This document shows, one piece after another, positions 19,785 through 31,253 of a stretch of 64,000 bases of DNA. The stretch is from NCBI GenBank assembly GCA_039111635.1, contig JBCAQO010000010.1:2232001-2296000 (forward strand), written 5' to 3'. Under the pieces are notes generated by a model. The model was given only the letters and a program-made list of their open reading frames with translations. It had not been told where the DNA came from and ran no database searches. Positions within the stretch are counted from its first letter, which is position 1. Each line of letters starts with the position of its first letter. This stretch comes from Heterobasidion occidentale. Its lineage: Eukaryota; Basidiomycota; Agaricomycetes; Russulales; Bondarzewiaceae. A program made the position numbers and the translations under genes.

Positions 19785-21287
19785 CGTTTTGGTGAGAATG
19801 TATATAGCACTCGTGAAAGACGGAGGAAAGATCCTCTAGGGCAGATTATGAAGCGACAGGATAAATACGCGCTTGCGTATGTGCTGCGGGACTGCAGGAG
19901 ACAGCCGGGACGTAGAGACTGGACGTCTGGACACTGGGGTGACAAGGGCGCCAGTGGAGTAGGTATGTTTGTGTTCTATATATGTCCGGAGAGACGGCCG
20001 CGCCACGGGCTGGCCCATGCCGAGCTGTACGAGAGGTCGGCTGACGCACCGCTGGTGAGTGGAGGCTGCGTACATCAGTACGTGTTCGCCGTTCCGTTGT
20101 GGTGATATCAGGGTGGATTGCACTCGTGTGACCGCCCCGCACCGCGCGTCCTCCTCGGTCCGATGGCCTCTTGAAACACAGGGGGCGAAGTGCACGACGT
20201 ATAGATGGACAGAGAAGAGGTGGGTTCTGGACACAAAGACTGCAGGACGGAGTGTTTTGGTGTGTCGGAGCAGAGCCGGGCGACAAGGTATCAGATCGGA
20301 AAACGGTCGTGTGCCGTCATACCTGCATATTCATCTCTCATGACTCATTCACCCGCCGGTTGGGCTTGTGTCTTCCTTTGTCTTGGCATAGCTTGGCAAC
20401 CTCAGTCGCGAAATGTCAGACCGCCGTCCTCGTAATCATGTTCTGCATAACAAAATCGTAAGTGCACACCGATGGCTCCGACGAGCTGCTGAGCTCCCTG
20501 GTCGCGAGATGTCCTGCCTCTTCGTCGCCCTTATCGTCCCCTAGATGCGAGCGAAGCCCCGCAGCGCAGCCGCAGCGCCTGCGACTGAGCTAATAAAGAT
20601 CAGCGTATCGGCAACATCGCGGCATCGCGGCATCGAGCGGCAGGCACGCCACACGTGCAAATGACGTCGGGTCGCGTCTGCTCCGCGCCAATGGCTACGC
20701 GTCTACAAGTCTCCACGAGCGAACAGCAGGCATCTTCCCATCTCTGTCCACATTTCAAGCCGCCGTCGACGCCACCTGTGGGGCCGACCATGGCTGTTAT
20801 AGGTCACCTGCACTACTAGACGCGGTTCGGGCAGAGGCTTGACTTTTGAGTCTGCGGGTTACGAACCTCAGCGCTTTCCGGTTTCGATGACTCGGTCTGC
20901 CTGATTATCGACCTGTGTCATGCGCTGAATGTTATGTTAGCAAGCCGCGACCAGTCAAGTCTTGGACCAGATTAATCTCGGCCGCCGCCCTCACTTTCCT
21001 TAGGACGGTCCGTCAGATTGCCGGCGGCCCTGCGACAAAACACGCTGATTCTGTGAATACATGCCGAATCACGGCGCTGATAACGTCGTATCCATACAAC
21101 CGTTTTGAGATTCTTCTGCTTCGCCCACGTACACGCAACCACCTTCCGGATCCAACGGCAGCACACTGCCCAGAGTCAACGCTGTTGCCTCCTCGTCCTC
21201 CCTCGGCGTATCCCTGGCCCGCACCTTCTCGCTCGCTGCACATTGGCATTTGTCGATGCTCCGGCTGGGTCCTGGTGCTCACCGCAT
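19785..21287. other. Long intergenic region without a supported gene
   Basis: 1.5 kb upstream of the PAP2 gene and downstream of Sfm1. Open frames exist on both strands but lack domain similarity, consistent introns or codon bias. No RNA gene or repeat recognised. Confidence 0.4.
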
Positions 21288-22575
21288 TTAGAACTCGAAG
21301 CTCCGGTCGAGATCTTCCCGCAAGTGCGCTCTCATCCCTGGCGGGAGCAGCGGTGCACCGTCTTCTTTAATGTATCCTGATCCGAGAAGACGAGAGGAAA
21401 GGGAGGCGTCGTCGAGACATGCGTGAAAGAATACGAGAAGAAACGCGACGCACGGAAAGGCATCTCAACGCTCTCGTGCGGGCTGAACACGATCGTCGGG
21501 TGGTCCTGTGGCGTTCAAAAAGTCCAGTCCATCTTACGTCAATAACGGCATTCCCATGTGTGTGTCTAGAACAGAAGACGCACGACATATGGGAGCTCCT
21601 CGAGCGGCACTGTATGTTGAACACAGGATCAAAAGGTCAATGAAAAAAAAACGAAACATAAGGTGAACAACGCGCCTTTGTCCACCACGACGCGCTTCGT
21701 CACTCCCAGCGCGGTGTCCGTCGTCATCTGCACCGAGCCCAAGTGCCGCCCCGGGAACCCGAGCGCGCGCAGCTCGCCAGTGCGGTCCCGCGGAGGGTCG
21801 TCGCCTGTCCACATCCACACGCGCGTACGCGCGTACAGATCAACACCGTGTCGACCACACAACGCGGCCCGGAGAGACACGCGCCGACCAGCGCACAAGG
21901 GCAGGCCACTCACCCAGGATACCCTGCGCGCAAAGCAGTAAATCAACGACGGCGAAAACGAGCGCGGCATCGGGAGGAGCGCGACGGAGCAGGCGCTAGT
22001 AGTACTGTGTATGCACGCACCCCGAACAGGAACCACTCGAACGCGCCCTCGCCCTCACCATCGCCCGGCGCGAGCGCCCTCTCCGCCTTGGGATCGAGCA
22101 GGCACACGCGCTCGCGCGGGACGCCCGCGCGCCGCATCAGCTCCAACACGCCGACCGTCTCGCACGCCGACTCGGCGAGGCCCGAAGCGGTGCGGTCCGA
22201 GGGCGCGGAGGCGGGGGCGGGGGAGGGGGAGGGCGCCGCCGCGAAGCTCTGCGCGAGCGAGGTCGCCGCGGCGCGGGAGAGGTTCGTGAACCGAACGTGT
22301 GCGCCGGGCCCAGCGAGCGTGCGCATGTGCTAGACAGAGAAGAGTGTCATGATGGGAGTGTGGGCGCGAACTGTAAGGTACAGGAAGAGAGCCACGGATC
22401 GAAAGGACTGCAACGCACGTTGTACTCGAGCTCGACCCATCGCGGCAGTGCGCGTGGGGTCTCGTCGTCTTCCTCCATGTGCTCTGCACCGCGGGCGCGA
22501 TGCTCCCTCGTCAGCTGCACACGAGAAAAGCGGGTAGAGCGCGGACTTGCCTACGACGTAGGTGAAGTTCGCCAT
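21288..22575 (-). CDS. SFM1: Sfm1-like SPOUT protein arginine N-methyltransferase
   Basis: Methylates an arginine of ribosomal protein uS3 (Rps3) in yeast, using S-adenosylmethionine. The spliced minus-strand product begins MANFTYVVEHMEEDDETPR (25-nt first exon), then ALPRWVELEYNHM, VRFTNLS, VPRERVCLLDPKAERALAP, FEWFLFGGILGDDPPRDRT, GSVQMTTDTALGVTKRVVVD, PTIVFSPHESVEMPFR and LLPPGMRAHLREDLDRSFEF. The GGILGD-PPRDRT, QMTTDTA and MPFRY blocks form the SPOUT knot and cofactor site. About 235 residues, near normal length, with a Ser/Pro/Ala-rich insertion (around residues 55-75). Seven exons. The first intron has a GC donor (AG|GCAAGT) and a 10-nt exon (21914-21923) encodes G-I-L of the cofactor motif. 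Very GC-rich. No disruption. Confidence 0.9.
21914..21923 (-). other. 10-nt microexon of SFM1 (GGILGD motif)
   Basis: GGTATCCTGG between GCGCGCAG and GTGAGTGG on the minus strand. It bridges FLFG and GDDPPRD with G-I-L in the right frame, matching the family motif. Confidence 0.85.
22484..22550 (-). other. GC-AG intron 1 of SFM1
   Basis: Exon GTCGTAG then GCAAGTCC, ending GGTGCAG. This yields YVV-EHMEED, the conserved Sfm1 N-terminus; GT alternatives lose the frame. Confidence 0.8.
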
Positions 22576-23373
22576 GCTAATAAGCTCCTGAGAGTGAATA
22601 GCTAAGCCAAAAAAGAGGGCGGCGGGCGCGTCAGCTCACGGCGGTCACTCCTAATTCTCTGTGATCGTTCTGGACTCACACCAGCCACGGGTTTGCAGAT
22701 ATGTATAAGATCGATGGAAGAGGAAAGCAGGAAAGGAGTGAACGGGAAGCCCTAACCTCACCCTCAGAGGTCTGTGCCATGGCCACGTGCGATCCCGTCC
22801 ATGTAGCCGTCTGCAGGCTCCGAGTCACCCATCCACGGCTCCTACAGACTTGTCACAGTCGCACCAAAAACTATCCAAACTTCGTCCCCGACGAGATAAA
22901 TTACACACTATCCCGAGCACAATACGATAAACAATGGGGGTGAGGGAGGGGGAGAGGGGGAGGGAGGGTGTACAGACGCGAGCATGTCAGTGCCTATGTG
23001 CATATAATATTACTACAAGTGCGGTGAATGGAGGGGAGCCGTCCGTCGCAACGCGTGATAGATCCCAAGCAAACAGAGAAAAGAAACCAGAGGAGAAAGA
23101 GAGCAGACGATAGGGCAGGAAAGGAGTATGGAAGGTTGGATGAGGGGGAGGGGCAGGGGGAAGAGGGAGGCGGTAGATACAACAAGCGTCACGGATGACG
23201 GAGAACGGGAGCTCTCTAATAGGATAGCAATGTACACACCGACACATAGAAGCACAGATAACCGCAGAGAGAAGGAGAGCAAGACAAAAAGAAAAAGACA
23301 AGAAAAAGAGAGAGAAAATGCGAGAAAAATAAAGGCGTAACGGGGTAACAGGGGAGAGACACGTCGTGAAGGG
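22576..23373. other. Intergenic region between ATG1 3' end and SFM1 start, purine-rich
   Basis: The plus strand is strongly purine-rich (about 22920-23340), with a run of G-tracts at 22936-22968 able to form a G-quadruplex. It should hold the SFM1 promoter and ATG1 3' UTR. No gene recognised. Confidence 0.4.
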
Positions 23374-26300
23374 TCATCGTGGTAAGGTATCGGCATGGCC
23401 ATTAGCATCGGCATTAGCATTATTCGAGTCGGGCCTGTGGAACTTCTGCATCGCCTCCGCGTCCCAGGGCGCCGGGATGCGCGGCACGTCGTCCAGGTTC
23501 TTGTCCGCGCGCGCGTCGCGCATGCGCTCGCGGTCCGTCATGTTCATCCGCACGCGGCACCGCACGAGGCGGAGTTTCGTCCGCTTGATCCCTGTGCACG
23601 CGCCGCATCAGCACGCCGCGCCCCGACGCAAACCGCATAAAAGAAAGCGAGAGCAAACGCACAGGTGGAGATCGTCTCGCGGTCCTCGTCCATGAACGGG
23701 TTGTCCTTCTGCAGGAGGTCGTCCTGCAGCGCATACAGGCACCACAGCGACTCCTCGTACAGCTTCTCGCACTCGTCGGGCGTCTTGTGCTGGTCCAGCA
23801 GCTCCTTGCGCGCCGCCGTTCGGCTCTGCAGCGTGGCACGGAGCACGGCAGAAACAAGGGTCAGCGCTCGGTCCGGGGGGTGCGGGAGCGACTACAACTT
23901 GAACGACTTACGAGTGTCAGGGCGCGATTGTACACTAGCTCGTCTACGTACGTGCTCGGCCCGGCGTACTGCGCAGGCAGCCACGTCTTGACCAGCGCGA
24001 CGCGATCGTTGCATTTGAGGAAGTGGTCCTTGAACCACGTCAACGCTACACGCCCAACCAAACGCACATCAGCCTCGCGTCCCGAATCCACCCCGCGCGC
24101 GCATCCGCACGCGAGGCGCAAACACAAACACGCAGAACGCACCGTCGTCAAAGCCCTCGCTGACCACAAAGTCCTCCTCCGGGTGGCGCATCTCCATGTG
24201 CTCCTGGTACCGCCGCAGCTCCTCGATGCCCTTCTGCGAGAACGCCATGACGAGCATGTAGATCGCGACGCACGTCACCGCGTTGTACTCCGCCTGGAAG
24301 TCCGCGTGCCGCCGCCGCTGCGCGAGCTTCTCCGGCTCCCCCGCGCGCGGCACGAACTTGCTCGGGTCCGGCAGCGGCTCTGCGAGCGCAACACAAAAGA
24401 AAAGAAAACCACGATACGCGTCAGCTCGGCTCGGCTCGGCTCGGCTCTGCGCCATGAGCGCACGCACGCACGCACAAGCGCCAAAAGGAGAAAACACGCA
24501 CTCTGCGGCACCGCCTTCACAAACTCGTACATCTCGTCCGCCCACCGCGTGATCACGTCCGTCTTCTGCGCCAGCTGCTCCAGCCCCGCCAGCAGCTCGT
24601 CCTCCATCGGGTCCCTTCCCTCCCCATCCTCCCCGTCCCCGCCATCCAACCCCCGCCCGACAATGATCGGCCGCCTCCCTGCCCCCGCCGCGCCGTCACC
24701 CATCCCGAGCCCGAGCCCGGGCCCGCCAAACGACGCACCCGACCCCGTACCCGTACCCGAGCCCGAGCTCGACGCGTGCTCCATCTGCTGCTCCAGCCGC
24801 TGCTGCCGTTGCTGCTGCTGCTGCTGGTGCGCCGCGGACGCGGGTCCCGCCCCGAACAGCTTCTTCGACGCGAGCGACAGCGCCCGCGCGAGCGCGCGCC
24901 CCGCGGACCCCGGGCTCGGCGTCGACGCCGCCGGCGAAGCCGGCAACGGCGGGATGTTCAGCCCGAGGGGCGGCGACGCGTGCGGCGGCGGCGGGAACGT
25001 CGCGGTGCCCGGGCTCGCCGCGGGCTCGTCGAGCGCCTGCGGGTCGCCCGCCGAGGGAGACGTCGGCGATGACGAAGGGTACTCCTGCGACGACCGCCGC
25101 CGGCGCTCCCTCTCGCGTTCGCGCTCGCGCTCGAGCTTGAGCAGCGCCGGCGGGACGCGGCAGTCCGCGAGCGGGCGCCTCCGTGCAGCCGTGATCTCTG
25201 CAGGGCCGACCACCGCGACGGGCGACGGCGAATACGGGGACGAGGGCGAGGGCGGGAGCGCAAGCGGAGACGAGGGCGAAGCGGAGGCCGAGGACGCCGT
25301 GCGCCCGTCGACGGCGCGCGTGTAAGCAGAAGGGTGAGTGACACGGTCCCGACGCTCGCGGTCGGCGCTCATACCGTCTACCGCGCGGTTAAACTCGACC
25401 GCGCGCGTGTCGCCTACGAGAACGTACTCGCGGCGCAGCAGCCCGTCCTCTTCCGTCTCGCCTGGGATGATCGAGCCCTCTGTGGACAGCGGCTTCGGCG
25501 GGACGCGGGGCGCGGTGGAGGCTCCCGACTGGCGCCGCGCGATCGGCGGGCTGGAGGGGGATTGCGGGTGCTCGAGCGGAATCGCCGTGCTGCACGCAGA
25601 AGCCAGCCATCAGTAGTCGTTCATATTCGGTCAGCGAAGATGGCACACGCACCCTACAAACCCCCGCGCCTCGGACCCATCTCCCACCGTCTGATCCTCT
25701 CTCCCACCTGCGCCTACACTCGCGCTGTCACCCCCCACTCCCTCCTCCCTCCTCCTAAACCGAAACTTACTCGGCGGAATCATCGCCTTCGCGTCCAGCA
25801 CCTCAGGCGGTACCTGCAAATGGTGCTCCGGGATCTCCGTATCGTCCACAATCCCGTTCCCAAGGCCCATCGCGCCGCCCGCCTCCGCCTCCGCCTTCGG
25901 CGGCGCGTCCGCCGCGCGCGGCGGGCGCGGGAACTTCGAGTTCACCATCGCCGTGCTCTTGAAGAAGTCGTCGAAGCTCGCGCGCTCGACGGGGTGCCGC
26001 TTCAGCAGCAGCCGGATGAGCAGCTTGATGTCGTCCGGCACCGCCGCCGCGTCCTCCGCGCCTGTCGCCGCCGCCGCCGCCGCCCCGTTGGCGGGGGTGG
26101 TCGGCATCGGGACGCCGGAGCGCCGCGGCGGGGACTCGTCGGGGAACTTGACGCCCTTGGACGCCTCGATCTTCTTGAGGAGCTCGATGTGGTTCTGCGC
26201 GCGGTAGGGCGGGCGCCCGACGGACATCTCGTAGAGCACGGCGCCGACGGACCAGAGGTCCGCCTTGGCGTCGTACTTCTGGTAGCTCAGGATCTCGGGC

Positions 26301-27398
26301 GCCATGTACAGCCTGGCGAGGGGCATTCAGTCGTGCGCGCGGTGTGAAGCAGGCAGAGGAAGGAATGAGAGGGCGCACGGGGATCCGCAGAGCGTCTCTG
26401 CCATCATCGCGTTGGGCAAGGACCGCGCAAAGCCAAAGTCGGCAACCTTGAGGATCGGCACGCCGAGCGGGTGGCCTCTCTGTAGGTCGTCCTCCGACGC
26501 GGGGTTCAACAGCAGGTTCTACAAACCCATCCGTCCGTCGACGCGTTCGATCAGGGAAGATGTATGCACGCAACAGGCGACGCACCTGGGGCTTGATGTC
26601 CCTATGTATGAGGTTCCGTTGGCGCAGGAACTTGAGCGCGCGGGCTACACAGCTGTCAGCACCGATCGCGAGCGCCATCCTAAGCCCGCACAGCAGGACG
26701 AGACATGAAAAAACGGCGGACGCACCGAGCTGCCGGAGGAAGCTGCGGACGACGATGACGGTCAGTCCGCCCGTGCGCGGGTGTGGGTAGTACTGCGGGG
26801 CGGCGCCGGGCTCGGGGACGTACTCGAGCCCCTCGACGCGCCCGCGCTTCTTGATGTAATTTGTGAGGTCGCCGCCGGCGCAGTACTCCATGATGAGGTA
26901 CACATTGCGCTCCGCGCTCTGTCGCGCGCGACGTCGAGCGGTCAGTATTGGCGGCAGCGCGGGGGTAGGAGGGAGACGTACGACGATGTCGATGAGACGC
27001 GTGATGTGCCTATGGGAGAGGGACTTGAGGATGTCAATCTCGCTCTGGAGGTTCTCGAAGAGCTTCGTGGAGAGGCTGCTCCTGCTGACGGTCTTGATCG
27101 CGACCTCCTTCCTCGACTCCTAGATCCCAACGCAGGTACGCGCAAATCCAAGTCCGTTCTCAGTTCAGGCCGTCCCAGCCGTCGATGAAGCAACCCCTAC
27201 CCCCTGGAGGGGAGGGAGGAGGGGAAAGAGCGTGGGACGCACCTCGTGATAGCCTTTGTACACGGTAGCAAAGCTGCCCTTGCCGAGGTCACCTACGAGG
27301 ACGTAGCGGAAGAGCTTGAGCTCGTCGTCTTCTGTGCGTTTCGCGAAGGCAGGTGCACTCGCGGTGCGGTGGGCCGACGGCGCGGGTGACGGCGCCAT
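23374..27398 (-). CDS. ATG1: Atg1 serine/threonine protein kinase (autophagy initiation)
   Basis: Starts [20 protein letters not shown]. The kinase domain begins [20 protein letters not shown] (Gly loop), continues [10 protein letters not shown] (ATP-binding Lys), [31 protein letters not shown] (catalytic Asp), [13 protein letters not shown] (Mg-binding DFG), [18 protein letters not shown] and [20 protein letters not shown], ending with the [18 protein letters not shown] helix. A long disordered Ser/Pro/Ala and Arg/Glu-rich linker follows, with a Gln run (24798-24830). The C-terminal helical targeting domain ([37 protein letters not shown]) binds Atg13/Atg17 partners. It ends [15 protein letters not shown] at 23374. 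Around ten or more exons with short introns; one intron holds a (CGGCT)n run near 24424-24446. Predicted length about 950 residues, normal for the family. Assignment firm. Confidence 0.93.
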
Positions 27399-28105
27399 GG
27401 CTCGTGGGGGAGGCTGTGGTGGGTGGGTTGATCCGGGGGTGATTGACGGGTGATTGTGAGGGTGTGGGGGTGTGGGGCAAGGTGGGTAGGGAGGTTTGAG
27501 GGGTGCGGTGGGAGGCTTAAAGAGTTAAGTGCGCGGGTCGACTTATCTCAGGAGGTGGTGTGGGGAGAGTCGCCGTCGACGTGCGTGGGTTGTGTTGTGT
27601 CGTGCGTGTGTGAATGTCGTGAGAAGAGAATTGAGGTGGTGGATGTACGTGGAGAGAGGGACGGGGAGGGATGAGGAGATGAGGAGGAGGAGGAGGAGAG
27701 AGGGAGAGAGGATGGCTAGTAATATGCAGCAGCGGGCAAACGAGCTGGTTCAACTGACTAACGCCCGTGACAGCTTATGTCACAGAGCGTGATGCCGCCC
27801 GGTACTTCTCCCAAGGTTTGTCAAAGCGCCTCGTTCGCTCGCGACGCCGGCCCTGCTGCTCGATGGCCCCTGCTTTGCAATATTTGGCGCCACCAATATT
27901 CTTTGGATTTGTTTCTGTGCTGGGATGGCGTGGGGAGGTTTGGTAAGGAGAGGGTGTGTCACGCTGTCGAGGGCGTTGGAGGAAGGGAAGATGACATCAG
28001 CGACGAGCCTCGTGTGTATCTGGAGGTGACCCCGATCGCGATTAGATCACATCCGTCGCTATCTTTCTGCGATCCCATACAGCGCCGTATCCGTATCCCC
28101 CTCGC
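27399..28105. other. Upstream region of ATG1
   Basis: Divergent from nothing; it separates ATG1 from the 3' end of the next minus-strand gene. Purine-rich plus strand with GAGGAG repeats near 27670-27700. No gene recognised. Confidence 0.35.
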
Positions 28106-28673
28106 TCACTCACAGCGCCCCGCCCGAGGCACCTTAATCGCGCGAAATTCGAACTGCCATTTCTCCTCTGCAGGAACGAGCTCCTGCGTCCCCCACGCGA
28201 GCCTTATGCTCTTGCCGTACGCCCACGGCTTCACGTCTGCGCCGCCACCCCGCGCACGCGTCAACAGATCGACACGGGCAGCATTTGGTAGACGTGCTTA
28301 CCACAGCGCAGGTCATAGACATCGCCCTCGATGGTGAACGGGAACGAGGCGGGCGGGATGGGGGTGGAGACGTGCAGGGCGACGAGCTTCGTCATTAAGT
28401 CCTGGTACGGGCGCGGAAGGCTGTGATGAGCGCATATATGCTGCATTTGGCAACGGATTTACAGAGACGGTGTGCCTGACATCCTCAAAGCGAGCTGCGA
28501 CATCTGTACCTGCAGCATCTGCGTCCCTGTGATAGATAATGAGGTCAAGATGCCATGGACATGGGTGAGACGACTTGCGTGTATAGGTAGACGGAGACGA
28601 CGTAGCATGTGTCGAAATTGCGTGCGGGGACAAAGACGAGGGCAGTGTCGTTGAGAGAGAAGAGGCGAGACAT
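28106..28673 (-). CDS. Small unrecognised protein, exon structure uncertain
   Basis: Minus-strand pieces read like one protein of about 160 residues. They are MSRLFSLNDTALVFVPARNF, CYVVSVYLYTQVVSPMSMA, then LDLIIYHRDADAAG and RFEDVRHTVSVNPLPNAAYM in a second frame. LPRPYQDLMTKLVALHVS, FPFTIEGDVYDLRC and, after a GT-AG intron (28246-28302 or so), DVKPWAYGKSIRLAWGTQEL and EKWQFEFRAIKV follow in a third. The changes between pieces fall near 28550 and 28430. They may be introns (a GCAAGT donor is possible after VYLYT, with an acceptor at ATCACAG) or one-base frame breaks. No domain recognised. Head-to-head with the next gene about 150 bp away, so they may share a promoter. A broken gene or sequence errors are possible. 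Confidence 0.45.
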
Positions 28674-28819
28674 GGAATGCGACGTGGGCAGACCCCGAGG
28701 CGCATCGAGTACGCGCGGGGCTCACGTGCAGAAGCCTCCTGAGCACGTGCACCCGCTGTGCTTCCCAGCAGCGGCCTCGAGGAGCTCTAAGCTCGTCCTC
28801 GTCGTCGCATGCATCCACA

Positions 28820-31253
28820 ATGACCACCGCCGCCGCCGTCCAAGACAGCGACCAGCACACCCTCGACAAGGGCAAAGCACGCGCCCGCCCCACAGAACGC
28901 ACGCCCCTCCTCGCCTCCCCCCTCTCCCCCACCCCCTCCTCCTCGAACCCCCTCTCTCCCGCCTTCTCCCCCTCCCCCACCGACCCTGAGTCCCCCACCA
29001 CCCGCCGCAGCCGCCTCCGCACCAAGCTTCTCACCGTCTTCCTCCTAACCCTCGCCACCACCTCCGCCGTTGCCCTCCTCCTCGCCACCCTCGCCTGGTC
29101 CTACGCCGCCGAGCCCGCCCGCGCAGCCCCCGATGTACTGCTCTCCCGCGCCCTTGTCACCCGTGGCCCCGATTCTATCGATGTTCTCAACGTCACCGCC
29201 GACGGCGACATCTGGGTGCTCGTCTCCGCGCGCGTGGGGCTCGACGCAGGCGCCGCCGTCGGCGTCACCCCAGATGAGGCGGACGGGCTCGCCCACGCAG
29301 CATGGAAGACCCTCGGGCGGTGGGGTATAAAGCGGCTCAACCACGTCTCCGTGCGCCTCTCGCCCATCGACATCGTCCCGCCCACCTCCCCCGAGACCCC
29401 GCTCGCGTCCGTCCACCTCCCGCCCTTCCACCTCCCGCTCACCCCAGACCCGCCCCGCGGCTCCCACTCCGCCCCGTCCTGGCTCACCCCGCTCGCCCTC
29501 CCCGTGCGCATCCGCCCCTCCCAGAACACCTCCGCCTGGCTCGCCTTTGCCCGCGCCGCGTGGGCAGACGGCCACCTCGCCGCGATCGCCCGCGTCCCCG
29601 CCCTCCAGCTCCGCGGCGGCGCCCTCGGCGACACCACCTGGCGCAGCGCGCTCCTGCGCCTCGACCGCGCCTCCCTCACCCTCGCGCTCCGCCACAAGAG
29701 TGCGTGCCCCCCTCCCTTCCCTTCCCTTCTGCCCCCGGCGCGCGGCTTGCCCCCGTTCGGGCTCTCCGTGCCGCAGTGCTGACCCCCCGCGCCGCGCCGT
29801 GTCCTTTCTAGTCCCCCTGCTCCCAGGCCTCCCGCCCGCAGGCAGCGGCGCGCCACTCCCCGCGCTCACCGACCTCGTCGAGCTGCAGTCCTTCACGGTG
29901 ACCTCGTCCCCCGCCGCGCTCGCCCTCTCCGCCTCCGCGCGCGTGCTCACCCCGCTCCCGCCCGCGCTCGCGCTCACCCTCCCCGCGCTGCCCTTCACCG
30001 TCCACCTCCCGCTCGCGCTCCCGCCCGCAAACGGCACCAACGGCACCGCGCACACGACCCTCGTCCCGCTCGCCGCGCTCACGACCCCCCCGACGACGCT
30101 CACGCCCCCGCACACCCCACTCTCCGCCACCGGCCACCTCCTCCCGCCCACCCCACACTCCACACGCGCCCTCTCCGCCCTCCTCTCGCGCTTCCTCGCC
30201 GGCCGCCCAGCCCCGCTCGCCCTCCGCACCCCGCTCCTCCCCGCGCTCGCCCCCGTCCCCTTCGCGCTCCCCGCGCCCGTCCCGCGCCCGCGCGTCCTCC
30301 GCGACGTCGCGCTCCGCGGCATGCGCCTCCGCGCAGCGGGCACAGACGTGCTCGCCACCGGCCGCGTCTGCGCGCGCGTCGTGCTCCCGCGCGGCGTGCG
30401 CGTGCACATCGCCGTGCACGGCGTCCTGCCCGACGTGCTCGTGTTCGACGGCGCGGTCCCGCAGCCGGACGCCGCCGCGCCGCCCGATCCGCACTCCTCG
30501 AGCGTCGAGCTGGAGTCGGATTCGGGGCCGGGCGCAGAGGCGACCCGCAACCGCAACCGCAAGGGCACGGGCGCGGGCCCGCCGCTCCCGCCGCCGCACC
30601 CGCTGCCCGACCCGCTCCCGCCGCGCGCGTTCGCGCACATCCGGCCCGACGCGTGGCTCAACGCGACGAGCGTGCGCGCGCCTCCGCGCTCCCGCTCCAG
30701 CCGTGGCCCCCGCTTGGGTCTCCGCCCCTCCGCTGCGTTCGCGGCGGTGGGATGTGAGGGCGACGAGGAGGAGGGCGGAGATGGTGACAGGGATGGGGAT
30801 GGAGATGGTGGGGACGAGGATGGGGAGGAGGAGGGCGAGGCGACGCTCGTGAGCGCGCGGTTTGTGGACGTGCCGCTCGTGGTGCTGCCCGGGCGGGAGC
30901 GCGAGTTCAGCAGCTTCGTGAGCAAGGTGCGCGCCGCCGTCTCCGTGCTTCTTGTCCCTCGTTTCTTGTTTCGCACTTCATCCTTCGTGTGTTTCTCGTT
31001 CTCTGATCGTCGGTCCCCCCGCCAGGTCATATTCGGCTCGCAAGGCGCGCTCGCGGGCGTGCAGGGCGTCGCGGGCGTGCTTGTGCGCATCGAGGGGATG
31101 CCGCTGCGCGGCGGCACCCACGGCGGAGATGGAGACGGAGATGGGGACGGAGACCATGGTGAGGACGGGGACGGGGAGGACGGGAATGCGGGAATGCGGC
31201 TCGAGGGTCTGCCGTTTGAGGGCACGGTGCGTATCGGGAAGCGTGGCCTGTGA
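28820..31253 (+). CDS. Single-pass membrane protein, vacuolar Tag1-like (tentative)
   Basis: Three exons with introns near 29700-29812 and 30926-31025. The N-terminus is cytosolic-looking and carries an acidic dileucine motif ERTPLL (residues about 25-31), typical for AP-3 sorting to the vacuole. Then comes a charged RRSRLRTK and one strong membrane span (LLTVFLLTLATTSAVALLLA). The long luminal part has repeated beta-rich blocks (VLNVTADGDIWVLVSARVGL, LRDVALRGMRLRAAG, DVLATGRVCARVVLP) as in fungal DUF3712/Tag1-like proteins. An acidic Gly/Asp repeat (30775-30840, again 31110-31190) interrupts it. The gene is extremely GC-rich and Pro-rich. It ends FEGTVRIGKRGL at 31253. The function is inferred only from topology and block similarity. 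Confidence 0.6.

Noticed and set aside
20915..21370. 151-codon plus-strand frame over the SFM1 3' end
   Set aside because: Antisense to the SFM1 C-terminal exon, no recognised domain.
23787..26347. Long plus-strand open frames opposite ATG1 (512 and 337 codons)
   Set aside because: Antisense shadows in GC-rich DNA; the minus strand encodes the conserved kinase with correct splicing.
29045..31225. 726-codon open frame on the minus strand opposite the Tag1-like gene
   Set aside because: Explained by extreme GC content; composition is Ser/Pro/Arg-rich low complexity with no domain. The plus-strand gene has splice sites, membrane span and motif logic.
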